In this document: positions 44,217 through 52,633 of the stretch, piece after piece
Layout: each line of letters starts with the position of its first letter
Numbering within the stretch: the first letter of the stretch is position 1
DNA from: Caldifarciminota bacterium SM23_42
GTDB lineage: Bacteria; Hydrothermota; Tepidihabitantia; SM23-42
Length of the DNA: 64,000 bases
NCBI GenBank assembly: GCA_001303785.1
Contig: LJUJ01000016.1
Location: 1-64,000, forward strand
Direction of reading: 5' to 3'
Translations under genes and position numbers: made by a program
The notes under the pieces: model-generated
The model's input: the letters and a program-made list of their open reading frames with translations, nothing else
Told to the model about the DNA's origin: nothing
The model's database searches: none

Positions 44217-44796
44217 TCGCGGCTTCCTGGAATCTGACCATGCCTATTCCGGGCGCGTAGTATTCCGTCACCTCGTTCGTGTCGGCGATCACGGTGTCCG
44301 GCGTGGTTATTGATTCAATGGTCGTTAAGTTTATCTCGTAGACGTTACCATAGCCTGTTTCATCGGCGTAACCTACGACGAGGCCGGTAAGCTCGTACAC
44401 GGCTTTTATCAATTGGCTGGCAACATAGATTGAATCGGATAGGAGGTGCTGGTAGGCATTACCCTCTATTAAAGGAAGTTCAATCCTAACAACAAAATTC
44501 TCCATTACCGTGTGATCACTGCCTGCGTGGTTGTATACCGTCCTGATATATTGAGATACTGCATCGTCGTGCTTCACGAGATAGGCTGGAACACCGTTAT
44601 AACTCACGGGAAAACACGGTACTTGAAGAATTGTATCCTGAGGTTCAACCTCAACCAATACCGTATCGCTCTGGTTGGCATATTGCCACCAAGAGCCTTC
44701 ACGCAGCGGGAAGTAATCTTCCGCTGCCCTTTGGACAATGTTGTTTTCGGTACAGACCAACAGCAAGAAAACAACGAGTAAGACTCTATATCCCAT
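44182..44796 (-). CDS. Predicted lipoprotein
   Basis: A 204-residue protein. The signal sequence MGYRVLLVVFLLLVC ends in a possible lipobox (LLVC), then an extracellular domain beginning YFPLREGSWWQYANQSDTVLVEV. A pattern of this type (FPL..G..W.Y) occurs in secreted beta-rich proteins. I know no function. The ATG at 44796 (residue 3 of the longer frame) is preferred; the frame can start at 44802. It overlaps the gene upstream and belongs to the operon that starts at 45241. Confidence 0.72.
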   Translation of the reverse strand: MGYRVLLVVFLLLVCTENNIVQRAAEDYFPLREGSWWQYANQSDTVLVEVEPQDTILQVPCFPVSYNGVPAYLVKHDDAVSQYIRTVYNHAGSDHTVMENFVVRIELPLIEGNAYQHLLSDSIYVASQLIKAVYELTGLVVGYADETGYGNVYEINLTTIESITTPDTVIADTNEVTEYYAPGIGMVRFQEAASEYHLIEYNIP

Positions 44797-45241
44797 ATGC
44801 AATCCCCATTCTTAGACCGAGGAACCCAGCATGCTCCTTGAAATCAGTCAGACCATCATAATACACCTTAGGGTAAATGCGCAGTCGATTGATCTTGAAA
44901 TTGATAAGAGCCCCGATCGTATAAGCAGCCGCAAAACCTGTCTCACTACTCTGGTTCAAGCCCCGGTTGATATAATCCCCACCGACCGCCAGTACCGGTG
45001 AGATCAGCCAATTACCCTTGTACATTCCAAGACGCAACCCCGTGGCATTTAGTGTATAGCTTGGATTGTCACCCGTAAGGAATGACGTCTGTACGGAGAG
45101 CGTTAGATCAACAATCCCCATATTGCGGTCGGCACATAGCGAGACAGTAGTGCCCGTATGAATGTTTTGAAAACCGACCGCCGGGATGTTATAGCCACCT
45201 TCGATGCCTATTGATATGGCAAACAGCATGTACACAAACAT
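44786..45241 (-). CDS. Small outer-membrane beta-barrel protein
   Basis: A 151-residue protein with a short signal (MFVYMLFAISIGIEG) and alternating beta strands: YNIPAVGFQNIHTGTTVSLCAD, LRLGMYKGNWLISPVLAVGGDYI, GFLGLRMGIAYGI. It resembles a small eight-stranded barrel. No known family is recognised. It is the first gene of a minus-strand operon with a leaderless promoter at 45247-45274. Confidence 0.75.
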   Translation of the reverse strand: MFVYMLFAISIGIEGGYNIPAVGFQNIHTGTTVSLCADRNMGIVDLTLSVQTSFLTGDNPSYTLNATGLRLGMYKGNWLISPVLAVGGDYINRGLNQSSETGFAAAYTIGALINFKINRLRIYPKVYYDGLTDFKEHAGFLGLRMGIAYGI

Positions 45242-45246
45242 GTTTT

Positions 45247-45274
45247 ATCATATATGATAATATAGTTATGTCAA
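45247..45274 (-). promoter_or_regulatory. Leaderless promoter of the small-barrel operon
   Basis: Minus strand: TTGACA (45274-45269), 16-bp spacer, TATGAT (45252-45247), five bases to the ATG at 45241. Confidence 0.8.
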
Positions 45275-45329
45275 GCTTCTTCTTGAAGGAGAGTCAATAT
45301 AAATCAAATATCCGATAGGTAGCGCTTAA

Positions 45330-45357
45330 TTGACTGAGGATGATAATTCAGTATAAT
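45330..45357 (+). promoter_or_regulatory. Leaderless promoter of the alcohol dehydrogenase gene
   Basis: TTGACT (45330-45335), 16-bp spacer, TATAAT (45352-45357), five bases to the ATG at 45363. Confidence 0.83.
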
Positions 45358-45362
45358 ACTCC

Positions 45363-46361
45363 ATGAAAGCAATTGTTTTAGACGAGCAAGGCGGACTCGA
45401 GAGGAACCCACTGCACCTCAAGGACGTGCCGATCCCCGAGCCCGGAGCCCGCGAGGTGCGCATAAAGGTGAACGTTTGCGGCGCATGCCGTACAGATTTG
45501 CATATCGTGGAGGGAGAATTACCCGCACACAAATTACCCTTGATACCCGGTCATCAGATAGTCGGGCAGATTGATGAACTGGGTGAGAAGGTCACAAGAT
45601 GGAATGGCGGTGAGCGGGTCGGGGTTCCTTGGTTGTATAAAACATGCGGTGTATGCAAATACTGCCGACGCGGTCAAGAAAACTTATGCGAGAAAGCCAT
45701 ATTCACCGGCTACCACGTAGATGGTGGGTTTGCCGAGTATGCCGTAGCACCCGAGGATTTCGTTTATCCTCTGCCTGAGAACTACTCAGACCTGGAGGCC
45801 GCGCCGCTTTTGTGTGCGGGCGTCATCGGTTACCAGGCTTTTCATGCTACAGGCCTTAAAGGTGGGGGCAGACTCGGTCTTTTCGGATTTGGCTCCTCAG
45901 CGCACATAGTCATTCAGGTGGCGTTACATCGTGGGTTTGAGGTTTATGTTGTATCGAGAACCGAAAAAGAATTGGAGTTGGCGAGAAGACTTGGTGCAAA
46001 GTGGACCGGGCATATCGACGACGATATGGGAATCTTATTGGACGCGGGCATTGTCTTTGCACCAAGCGGTCAGTTGTTAGTAAAATCTTTGGCAAAATTG
46101 GACAAGGGCGGTAGAATAGTATCAGCTGGTATCTACACGACGCCGTTACCGGGGTTTGATTATTCTCTGATCTATCCTGAGAAGTGTCTGACTTCGATCG
46201 CGCATACGACGCGTGATAATGTACGAGCATTCTTGAAAGTCGCCTCGGAGTTTAAGATAAAGACACATGTTAATGTCTACCGGTTGGGGGAGGTTAATCA
46301 GGCCCTTCTGAACATAAAGAATTCGAGAGTATCGGGCTCAACGATATTAAAGACCGAATGA
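45363..46361 (+). CDS. Zinc-dependent alcohol dehydrogenase
   Basis: A 332-residue MDR-family dehydrogenase. Catalytic zinc ligands Cys39 (VCGACRTDLH) and His64 (PGHQIVGQI), and a structural zinc lobe with Cys95, 98, 101 and 109 (CGVCKYCRRGQENLC) are intact. The nucleotide-binding LGLFGFGSSAHIVIQVA is atypical: GxGxxG reads GFGSSA. It probably oxidises primary alcohols or reduces aldehydes with NAD(P). Its promoter is leaderless and it ends 24 bases before a convergent gene. Confidence 0.92.
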   Translation: MKAIVLDEQGGLERNPLHLKDVPIPEPGAREVRIKVNVCGACRTDLHIVEGELPAHKLPLIPGHQIVGQIDELGEKVTRWNGGERVGVPWLYKTCGVCKYCRRGQENLCEKAIFTGYHVDGGFAEYAVAPEDFVYPLPENYSDLEAAPLLCAGVIGYQAFHATGLKGGGRLGLFGFGSSAHIVIQVALHRGFEVYVVSRTEKELELARRLGAKWTGHIDDDMGILLDAGIVFAPSGQLLVKSLAKLDKGGRIVSAGIYTTPLPGFDYSLIYPEKCLTSIAHTTRDNVRAFLKVASEFKIKTHVNVYRLGEVNQALLNIKNSRVSGSTILKTE

Positions 46362-46385
46362 TTTTTCGATCTCCGATTATATCAG

Positions 46386-47447
46386 CTATTCTAGAATGAT
46401 AAGCTTCGTTGTTTCAGCATTGTGACCATAGCACAATCTGACAAAATAGATCCCATCGGCAAGTTTATCACCAAATACATTCTTACCGTGCCATGTGACA
46501 TTATGAATGCCTTGATCGTGGTGTTTACTGGCTACAACGTCAACGGGTGAGCCTAGTATGTCGAAGACGATTATTGATACATGGCCGGCCGTTGGTATGG
46601 AGTACTGGATAAGCGTATAATCTCTGAATGCGTTTGGTTTCGCCTCTATCCATAGATCCTGCACTGGGTGAAATACTGAGTGTTCGGCGATACCGGCGCC
46701 GAATACACCAAGCATATTCGTGACCAGCTGTTCCCAGACGCTAGCGGGAACTGGAAGCCTTCCGTCAATGGTCCAGTAACTGGCGATCGAATCGTCTCTC
46801 AAGATGCCGGGATAGAAATTATGGTCAGTATCCTTTACGATACGGTGGGCGCTTGTGCTGGGTATGAGTTCGTCCGGGTAGAATACTATGGTCGATGCAT
46901 AATCGGCAGTGATGAAGAATTGTGGACTCGCAGCTTCAACTAACCCCTGAATGTGTGTTGACACTACATTTATGATGTCTGGTATGTAATCAGCGAGACC
47001 GAAGTTATTTTGAAGAAAAGTAATTGGTACCCCGCTGTATGATGCATCCTGGGCAATGAACCAAAATTTACCTCCGGAAGCTATGTAATCCGTGATGTTA
47101 GCCTGGTCGACAGCCGTCAACGTCGGTGAGAGGGGTAATGGTTGTCCATAGTGATCATAATTGTTCCAGATGACTAGGTTATAGGCTTGCATTGTTTGGA
47201 GATCCGGGCCAACCTGGTATTTATCAGTTGTCGGACCGAACCACCCGAAGTTACCTGAACCATAGAGATTTGTGAGCAGCGTGTGCCAGAGTGAGTCCGG
47301 ATGTGTTGCCGGGCCAAAACCAGCGTTGTCTTCGACGAACAAGACATTGCCTTGCCGTGCTGATACAATGGGAATTTGGCTGTGCGGCTTAGTATTTGCC
47401 TTAGAATTACATACTGCGTATTGGAATGCTAGCAGAATGAGTATCAT
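46386..47447 (-). CDS. Secreted protein with GATase-like fold and sorting domain
   Basis: A 353-residue protein with a short signal (MILILLAFQYAVCNS). The main domain (about residues 30-250) looks like a class I glutamine amidotransferase-like fold: NVLFVEDNAGFG, then NLVIWNNYDH and ITDYIASGGKFWFIAQDAS. No catalytic Cys is evident. The C terminus (about 265-353) is a FlgD-like/type IX-like sorting domain (FRDYTLIQYSIPTAGHVSI ... LADGIYFVRL). A similar GATase-like domain is found in the deiminase at 17019-19631. The start overlaps the stop of the small gene upstream. Confidence 0.8.
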   Translation of the reverse strand: MILILLAFQYAVCNSKANTKPHSQIPIVSARQGNVLFVEDNAGFGPATHPDSLWHTLLTNLYGSGNFGWFGPTTDKYQVGPDLQTMQAYNLVIWNNYDHYGQPLPLSPTLTAVDQANITDYIASGGKFWFIAQDASYSGVPITFLQNNFGLADYIPDIINVVSTHIQGLVEAASPQFFITADYASTIVFYPDELIPSTSAHRIVKDTDHNFYPGILRDDSIASYWTIDGRLPVPASVWEQLVTNMLGVFGAGIAEHSVFHPVQDLWIEAKPNAFRDYTLIQYSIPTAGHVSIIVFDILGSPVDVVASKHHDQGIHNVTWHGKNVFGDKLADGIYFVRLCYGHNAETTKLIILE

Positions 47448-47704
47448 GTTGTTTGATTATTGATACACATGATTACCACTTCATAGACACGATTATCGCC
47501 TATGTGGCAGCTGAAAGCAATTTCTCTATGCTGCTGATTGTTTTCCCGAATTTTCTTATCATAGTGAAAGACTTCTTCCCACGTGCCATCGATTCTTATA
47601 CGCTTGGGGTGTGTATACAACTCACCTCCTGAGTACCATTCGACTGCAGCATCACGGTCCAGGATCTCATTTCCGCGGCGCAGTTGCACCCTCGAACTTT
47701 TCAC
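47444..47704 (-). CDS. Small protein of unknown function (86 residues)
   Basis: Begins at a GTG that overlaps the permease stop (GTGA): VKSSRVQLRRGNEILDRDAA. It is beta-rich, with PKRIRIDGTWEEVFHYDKKI and HREIAFSCHIGDNRVYEVVI. The layout resembles small proteins of the DUF6504 type, but I cannot assign it. A longer frame reaching 47803 would overlap the permease by 103 bases and is less likely. It is sandwiched between the permease and the secreted protein with four-base overlaps. Confidence 0.65.
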   Translation of the reverse strand: MKSSRVQLRRGNEILDRDAAVEWYSGGELYTHPKRIRIDGTWEEVFHYDKKIRENNQQHREIAFSCHIGDNRVYEVVIMCINNQTT

Positions 47705-48522
47705 TCTTTCAGTCCAGTGCGTGCGTAGGATTCCATGATCTGTTTTTGGACAAAGAAGTACATTATTATGAGTGGTGCGGTGATGAATGTCGAAGCGGCG
47801 CATAACAAGGGATAATTGGTCGATTCAGCCTGCGCAAAGTATGCTAAGCCAGTTTGCACCGTGCGCATGGAATCTGAGTGGGTTACGATCAAAGGCCATA
47901 AGAATGCATTCCAGTTTGATACGATTTGGAAGATGCCAATCGTAATGAGAACCGCCTTGGATAACGGCACGACGATGCGGGTAATGATTTGGAACTGATT
48001 CAGTCCATCGATTTTAGCTGCGTCGAACAGCTCCTGGGGGATTGTCTTGAAGTGCTGCCTCAGCAAAAAAATGGCGAAAACATTTGCGCTCCAGGGAATG
48101 ATTAGGGCAAGGAATGTGTCAATCCAGCCGAAACGACTCAATATCACATAGGAAGGTGCAAGATAGACCGGCACCGGGATCATCATCATAGCAAGGAAAA
48201 GCGTGAAAAACAGATCACGTCCCCAAAATCTCAATCGGGCAAACGCATAGGCGGCGAGGATCGAGGTTATGAAAACAAGGCAGGTTGTGCCTGCCGTCAT
48301 GATGATTGTATTCAGGAAATACCTAGAAAAGTCAACTTGCCTAAATGCTTCAAGATAATTCGAAAACATGAGTACCCGAGGAAATATCGTCGGCGGGAAC
48401 TTTAGCGCCTCTATCTGGGTTTTCAAAGATGTGGATATCATCCAGAAGAAAGGCAGTAGCATCCAGAATGCGCCAAGGGCGAGCAATATATGAACAGGAT
48501 ATTTCTTATTCATAGTGCACAC
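47701..48522 (-). CDS. Sugar ABC transporter permease, MalG type
   Basis: A 273-residue protein with six membrane helices and the cytoplasmic EAA loop ELFDAAKIDGLNQFQIITRI, followed by VVPLSKAVL, which contacts the ATPase. It belongs to the CUT1 carbohydrate importers (MalG/UgpE). With the MalF-type permease directly upstream it forms the channel. Neither the binding protein nor the ATPase is in this operon. The substrate is unknown. Confidence 0.92.
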   Translation of the reverse strand: MCTMNKKYPVHILLALGAFWMLLPFFWMISTSLKTQIEALKFPPTIFPRVLMFSNYLEAFRQVDFSRYFLNTIIMTAGTTCLVFITSILAAYAFARLRFWGRDLFFTLFLAMMMIPVPVYLAPSYVILSRFGWIDTFLALIIPWSANVFAIFLLRQHFKTIPQELFDAAKIDGLNQFQIITRIVVPLSKAVLITIGIFQIVSNWNAFLWPLIVTHSDSMRTVQTGLAYFAQAESTNYPLLCAASTFITAPLIIMYFFVQKQIMESYARTGLKE

Positions 48523-49447
48523 GCCGTTCTATAAACTTTTTCTGAAATTGAGTCAGGATGAAGATAATTATGAAGATGACAAATGCGATAGCATTTGCAT
48601 AGCCTAAATTCCATAATTTGAATGCCTGTTCGTATAAGTAGAAAACAACGAGTTTGGTAGTGCCCAAGGGCCCACCTGGAGGTTGGGTCATAACGTATAC
48701 TGGGGTAAAAATATTGAAGGCAAATATTGATTGGGTGATTAAGAGGTAGAAGATGGTCGGTGAGATGAGTGGTATCGTAACATGTCGGAATGTTTTCCAG
48801 GTGCTTGCACCGTCAATCTTAGCCGCTTCATAATACTGCTCGGGAACATTCTGCAGACCAGCTAACGCGATAATTACGCAATAGCCGATGTTGTGCCAGA
48901 CCGCCATGATGATAAGGGCACACAGCGCAATTGATGGGCCGGCGAAGAAGCCGCTCGGCTCGACATTCAGCGGGGCAAGTAATATCTCGAAAAGACCCCG
49001 TGCATCATTTAGCCACTTCAGTCCTTCTAGACCAAAAAGACCAAAGATCGCATTGAGCACGCCACGGTCCGGATTGAAAAGCCACTTCCATACTACAGAG
49101 ATTGCCACAATTGAAGTTACTACTGGTAGATAATAGATTGTACGGTATGCACCACGCCCCCGAATCTTTTGATTCAAGAGCTGGGCAAAATATATTGAAA
49201 AAATGATCGTTAATGGCACGACGAATATTACGTACCAAAAAGTATTGCCCAAAGACTGATAGAACTTGGGATCGATGAAGAGGCGGCCGAAGTTTTTCAA
49301 CCCGACGGTGTACAACGGGCCGGCCATGCCCCATTTAAAAAAACTCATCCTTATTGCCTGTAGGATTGGATAGAAGCGGAAGACTACAATGATTACGAGT
49401 GCGGGGAGTATGAAGAGATAGCCGCTGAAATCCTTCCTCTTACCCAT
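48506..49447 (-). CDS. Sugar ABC transporter permease, MalF type
   Basis: A 313-residue protein with six membrane helices and an EAA loop YYEAAKIDGASTWKTFRHV, followed by TIPLISPTIFYLLI. It is the MalF/UgpA-type partner of the next gene. It has a longer second periplasmic region (about residues 120-170). It opens an operon of four genes: two permeases, the 86-residue protein, and the secreted sorting-domain protein. The mRNA is probably leaderless. Confidence 0.92.
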   Translation of the reverse strand: MGKRKDFSGYLFILPALVIIVVFRFYPILQAIRMSFFKWGMAGPLYTVGLKNFGRLFIDPKFYQSLGNTFWYVIFVVPLTIIFSIYFAQLLNQKIRGRGAYRTIYYLPVVTSIVAISVVWKWLFNPDRGVLNAIFGLFGLEGLKWLNDARGLFEILLAPLNVEPSGFFAGPSIALCALIIMAVWHNIGYCVIIALAGLQNVPEQYYEAAKIDGASTWKTFRHVTIPLISPTIFYLLITQSIFAFNIFTPVYVMTQPPGGPLGTTKLVVFYLYEQAFKLWNLGYANAIAFVIFIIIFILTQFQKKFIERRVHYE

Positions 49448-49452
49448 GTGTA

Positions 49453-49480
49453 ATTCTAACTAGCGGCCGATTAGTGTCAA
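49453..49480 (-). promoter_or_regulatory. Leaderless promoter of the ABC permease operon
   Basis: Minus strand: TTGACA (49480-49475), 16-bp spacer, TAGAAT (49458-49453), five bases to the ATG at 49447. Confidence 0.83.
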
Positions 49481-49504
49481 TCCTCTTGCCTCGCAATCAG
49501 GTTA

Positions 49505-49640
49505 CTGTTATACACCACAGTCATTATGTCACTATGTCATTGTGTCATACGTTCCAAAGACACAGATCGACGTCTTGTAGTCTGATACCCTGATAGGCTG
49601 ATGTCCTGCTTGCTGATACCCTGATCTTCTGGTATGCTGC
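49505..49640. repeat. Low-complexity CTGATACCCTGATA / TGTCACTATGTCAT run
   Basis: Degenerate short repeats: TCATTATGTCACTATGTCATTGTGTCAT, then CTGATACCCTGATAGGCTGATG and CTGATACCCTGATCTTC. There is no gene in 49448-49751; the stretch holds this run and the promoters on either side. Confidence 0.5.
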
Positions 49641-49715
49641 CTTTGGGTGAAGCTTACCGGGAAAAGCGTTGGACGCAATGCTTAATGTGTCGGGTGTAAA
49701 GCTTCCAGCGTCCGC

Positions 49716-49743
49716 TTGACTTTTATTACTTCCTGGCTATAAT
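49716..49743 (+). promoter_or_regulatory. Promoter of pyrR-pyrB-pyrC
   Basis: TTGACT (49716-49721), 16-bp spacer, TATAAT (49738-49743), eight bases to a GTG start at 49752. There is no space for a PyrR-binding leader or attenuator. Confidence 0.82.
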
Positions 49744-49751
49744 TACCTTTA

Positions 49752-50396
49752 GTGAAAAAGATAATGGAAGAACCAGACATTAGGAGGGCGCTGGTTCGCA
49801 TTGTACATGAAATCATTGAACACAACAAAGGCATAAAAAATCTCGTACTCATCGGTATCAAGCGACGCGGCGATTTCATCGCTCGGCGCATTGCTGACCG
49901 GATAAAAAAGAGCGAAGGCTTAGACGTACCAATGGGGGCGTTGGATATTACATTATATCGTGATGATTTGCAGTTGGTCTCCGAAGCGCCGATCATCGAG
50001 GGTACGGATATTAATTTCGACATTAACAAAAAGACAATCATTCTAATTGACGATGTTTTGTATACGGGTCGGACAATCCGTGCGGCTATCGAGGAAATAC
50101 TCGATTTTGGGCGGCCCAAGGCAATACAGTTGGCAGTTCTCATCGACCGCGGACATCGGGAATTGCCGATTCAGGCCGATTTCGTGGGCAAGAAAGTACC
50201 TACGGCTAAAACCGAAATCGTTGATGTGCATATCAAAGAGTTTGACGGCGAAGATTGTGTCTTGATGCATTATCACAAAAACGCAAAGAGGCCGAAGAAG
50301 AAGAAAAGCGCAAAGCCACGCATACAGATGCATCGTGAGCCCAAGCAAAAAATAAGGCAATTGCGTATTGAGGATTCGGAGCAAGATGAATCCTAA
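49752..50396 (+). CDS. pyrR: PyrR-type uracil phosphoribosyltransferase/regulator
   Basis: A 214-residue PyrR homolog. The PRPP motif [18 protein letters not shown] and [20 protein letters not shown] are diagnostic. In Firmicutes PyrR binds leader RNA and has uracil phosphoribosyltransferase activity. Here a Lys/Arg-rich tail of about 35 residues (from [15 protein letters not shown]) is added, which could bind RNA (inference). An in-frame ATG at 49764 is an alternative start. It heads pyrR-pyrB-pyrC with overlapping genes and no attenuator. Confidence 0.92.
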   Translation: MKKIMEEPDIRRALVRIVHEIIEHNKGIKNLVLIGIKRRGDFIARRIADRIKKSEGLDVPMGALDITLYRDDLQLVSEAPIIEGTDINFDINKKTIILIDDVLYTGRTIRAAIEEILDFGRPKAIQLAVLIDRGHRELPIQADFVGKKVPTAKTEIVDVHIKEFDGEDCVLMHYHKNAKRPKKKKSAKPRIQMHREPKQKIRQLRIEDSEQDES

Positions 50397-51309
50397 GAAA
50401 GATCTATTAGGCACCGAGGAACTCACTACTCAAGAGATATACCAATATCTTGATCTTGCCGACAATTTTCTTGAAGTCTTGGCTCGACCAATTCCGATTG
50501 TTCCTTCTCTGAGGGGTAAGACAATCCTGACTCTGTTTTTCGAATCGTCGACCCGCACCCAGATTTCTTTTAGCATCGCGGCAAAGCGTTTATCTGCGGA
50601 TGTGGTTAACTTTTCACAGGCGACTTCAAGCGTCAAGAAGGGTGAAACCTTGCTCGATACTGCACGCAATATAGAAGCGATGAAAGTAGATGGTGTGGTA
50701 GTGCGGCACTCGGCACCCGGCGCCGCAAAATTCCTGAGCGAACGTCTTGAGGCATTTGTTGTTAATGCCGGTGACGGAACTCATGAGCATCCTACGCAGG
50801 CGTTGCTCGACCTTATGACGATGAGGCGGCATTTTGGTCGTATCAAGAAATTGAATGTTCTGATTGTCGGCGACATCGCACACTCGCGCGTCGCCAGGTC
50901 CAATATTTTTGGCCTTAAGACTTTGGGTGCCCGCGTCGCGATATGTGCGCCACCCACGTTGATTCCGGTAGAAATCGATGATCTGGGAGTCGAGGTGTTT
51001 TACAACCTCGACGAAATAATTCACGATTTTGATGTCATAATGGCTCTGCGTATACAGCTAGAGCGTCAGCAAGCCGGGTTATTCCCCTCGGTGAGGGAAT
51101 ATCGGACGTTCTATGGTTTGACAAAGGAAAGAGCGGGTCGAATGAAAGCGAAAGGGGTAATCATGCATCCGGGACCAACTAACCGAGGCATTGAAATCGA
51201 TCCCGACGTTGCCGATAGTGACAAATCTGTTATTCTTGAACAGGTCAAGAACGGCGTGGCACTTAGGATGGCTGTGTTATTCATACATGCTGGAGGCAAG
51301 ATTGAGTAA
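50386..51309 (+). CDS. pyrB: Aspartate carbamoyltransferase, catalytic subunit
   Basis: A 307-residue enzyme starting [14 protein letters not shown]. Carbamoyl-phosphate loop [28 protein letters not shown] and [13 protein letters not shown] are intact. It makes carbamoyl-aspartate, the first committed step of pyrimidine synthesis. The start at 50386 overlaps the end of pyrR. No pyrI is adjacent, so the enzyme probably works as a simple trimer. Confidence 0.95.
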   Translation: MNPKKDLLGTEELTTQEIYQYLDLADNFLEVLARPIPIVPSLRGKTILTLFFESSTRTQISFSIAAKRLSADVVNFSQATSSVKKGETLLDTARNIEAMKVDGVVVRHSAPGAAKFLSERLEAFVVNAGDGTHEHPTQALLDLMTMRRHFGRIKKLNVLIVGDIAHSRVARSNIFGLKTLGARVAICAPPTLIPVEIDDLGVEVFYNLDEIIHDFDVIMALRIQLERQQAGLFPSVREYRTFYGLTKERAGRMKAKGVIMHPGPTNRGIEIDPDVADSDKSVILEQVKNGVALRMAVLFIHAGGKIE

Positions 51310-52585
51310 TATACTAATCAAGGGGGCGCGGGTCATCGATCCGAAGTCGAAGCTCGATGCTGTACGTGATATACTAATCGCGGACGGCAAGGTTGCCAAG
51401 ATTGCGAAGGTAATCAGAGACAAGAAGGCGCGCGAGTTGAAAGGTAAGGGCCTAATCGCGACTCCTGGTTTAATTGACCTTCATTGCCATCTGCGCGATC
51501 CGGGAAGACCTGATGAGGAGACCATTGAAACCGGTAGTCAGGCTGCAGTGGCCGGCGGCTTCACCAGCATCTGTTGTATGCCCAATACCGAGCCGCCGAT
51601 AGATAATGAGGGCATCGTAAATTACATATACAAGGAGGCGACACGTGTCAGTCTCTGTAATGTCTTTCCGATTGGTACGATTACCAAGGGACGGGTCGGC
51701 AAAGAGTTGACCGAATTCGGCGAGCTGTTAAGGGCTGGTGCCAAAGGGTTTAGTGACGACGGCGACACCGTGGCCGATAATAACGTCTTCCGCCATGCCC
51801 TTGAATACTCCAAAGTATTCGATGTTCCGATACTTGAGCACCCAATAGACAGGAATCTGGCTCAGGACGGCTTGATGAATGAAGGTCTTGTGTCGACGCG
51901 TCTTGGTTTGAAGGGATCACCAGCGATTGCCGAAGAGGTAATCGTGGCGCGTGATTTGCAGCTTGCGAAATTCACTGGTGCACGTTTACATTTGTGTCAT
52001 ATCTCTACCAAAGGTGCCGTGGATTTGATTAGGAAGGCGAAAAAAGAAGGAATCCGTGTAACGTGTGAGACTTGTCCCCAATATTTCTACTTCATCGATG
52101 AAGTATTAGAATCATTTGATGCCAACTACAAAGTCAATCCGCCAATAAGGGGTGAGGAAGATCGTCAGGCAATCATCAAGGGTCTCAAGGACGGTACTAT
52201 TGACTGTATAGCAACCGATCATGCACCTCATTGTCAGGCAGAAAAGGAACTGGAATTTGCCAATGCACCTTACGGGATGATTGGTTTTGAAACCGCGATT
52301 TCGCTGGTCATAATGGAATTGATCAATAAACAGAAGATGGCTTGGTCAGATGTGATTGAAAAGATGACAGTCAATCCCGCAAGTGTTATCCGTGAAAAAG
52401 CAGGTAGTATCAGTCCAGGGTCGGTGGCCAACATAACACTGATCTCGCCGGGTGAGACCTGGCAAGTGGCCGAGGACAAGATAAAGTCTCGTTCCAAGAA
52501 TACCCCTCTCTTGGGAAAAGAACTAATGGGGCGGGTCAGAAACGTCATTATTAAGGGTGTTATTAAGTACTCAGTGAAGAGCTAG
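51302..52585 (+). CDS. pyrC: Dihydroorotase
   Basis: A 427-residue type I dihydroorotase. Metal-binding GLIDLHCHLRDPGRPDEE, CCMPNTEPPIDN, HLCHISTKGAVDLI and CIATDHAPHC are present. It closes carbamoyl-aspartate to dihydroorotate. The start is a TTG at 51302 with GGAGG five bases upstream; it overlaps the pyrB stop. An in-frame ATG at 51287 gives a slightly longer form. Its 3' end faces purM across 48 bases. Confidence 0.94.
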   Translation: MSNILIKGARVIDPKSKLDAVRDILIADGKVAKIAKVIRDKKARELKGKGLIATPGLIDLHCHLRDPGRPDEETIETGSQAAVAGGFTSICCMPNTEPPIDNEGIVNYIYKEATRVSLCNVFPIGTITKGRVGKELTEFGELLRAGAKGFSDDGDTVADNNVFRHALEYSKVFDVPILEHPIDRNLAQDGLMNEGLVSTRLGLKGSPAIAEEVIVARDLQLAKFTGARLHLCHISTKGAVDLIRKAKKEGIRVTCETCPQYFYFIDEVLESFDANYKVNPPIRGEEDRQAIIKGLKDGTIDCIATDHAPHCQAEKELEFANAPYGMIGFETAISLVIMELINKQKMAWSDVIEKMTVNPASVIREKAGSISPGSVANITLISPGETWQVAEDKIKSRSKNTPLLGKELMGRVRNVIIKGVIKYSVKS

Positions 52586-52633
52586 CAGGAAAACTACCTA
52601 TCTAACCAATTTGCTACTGTGTACAGGTCGATC

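Noticed and set aside
47704-47803. N-terminal extension of the 86-residue protein to 119 residues
   Set aside because: It lies wholly inside the permease gene in another frame; the GTG overlapping the permease stop is a better start.
49448-49751. Possible pyr attenuator or PyrR-binding leader
   Set aside because: The promoter at 49716-49743 starts the transcript next to the start codon, so the upstream hairpin-poor repeat region is not transcribed with the operon.
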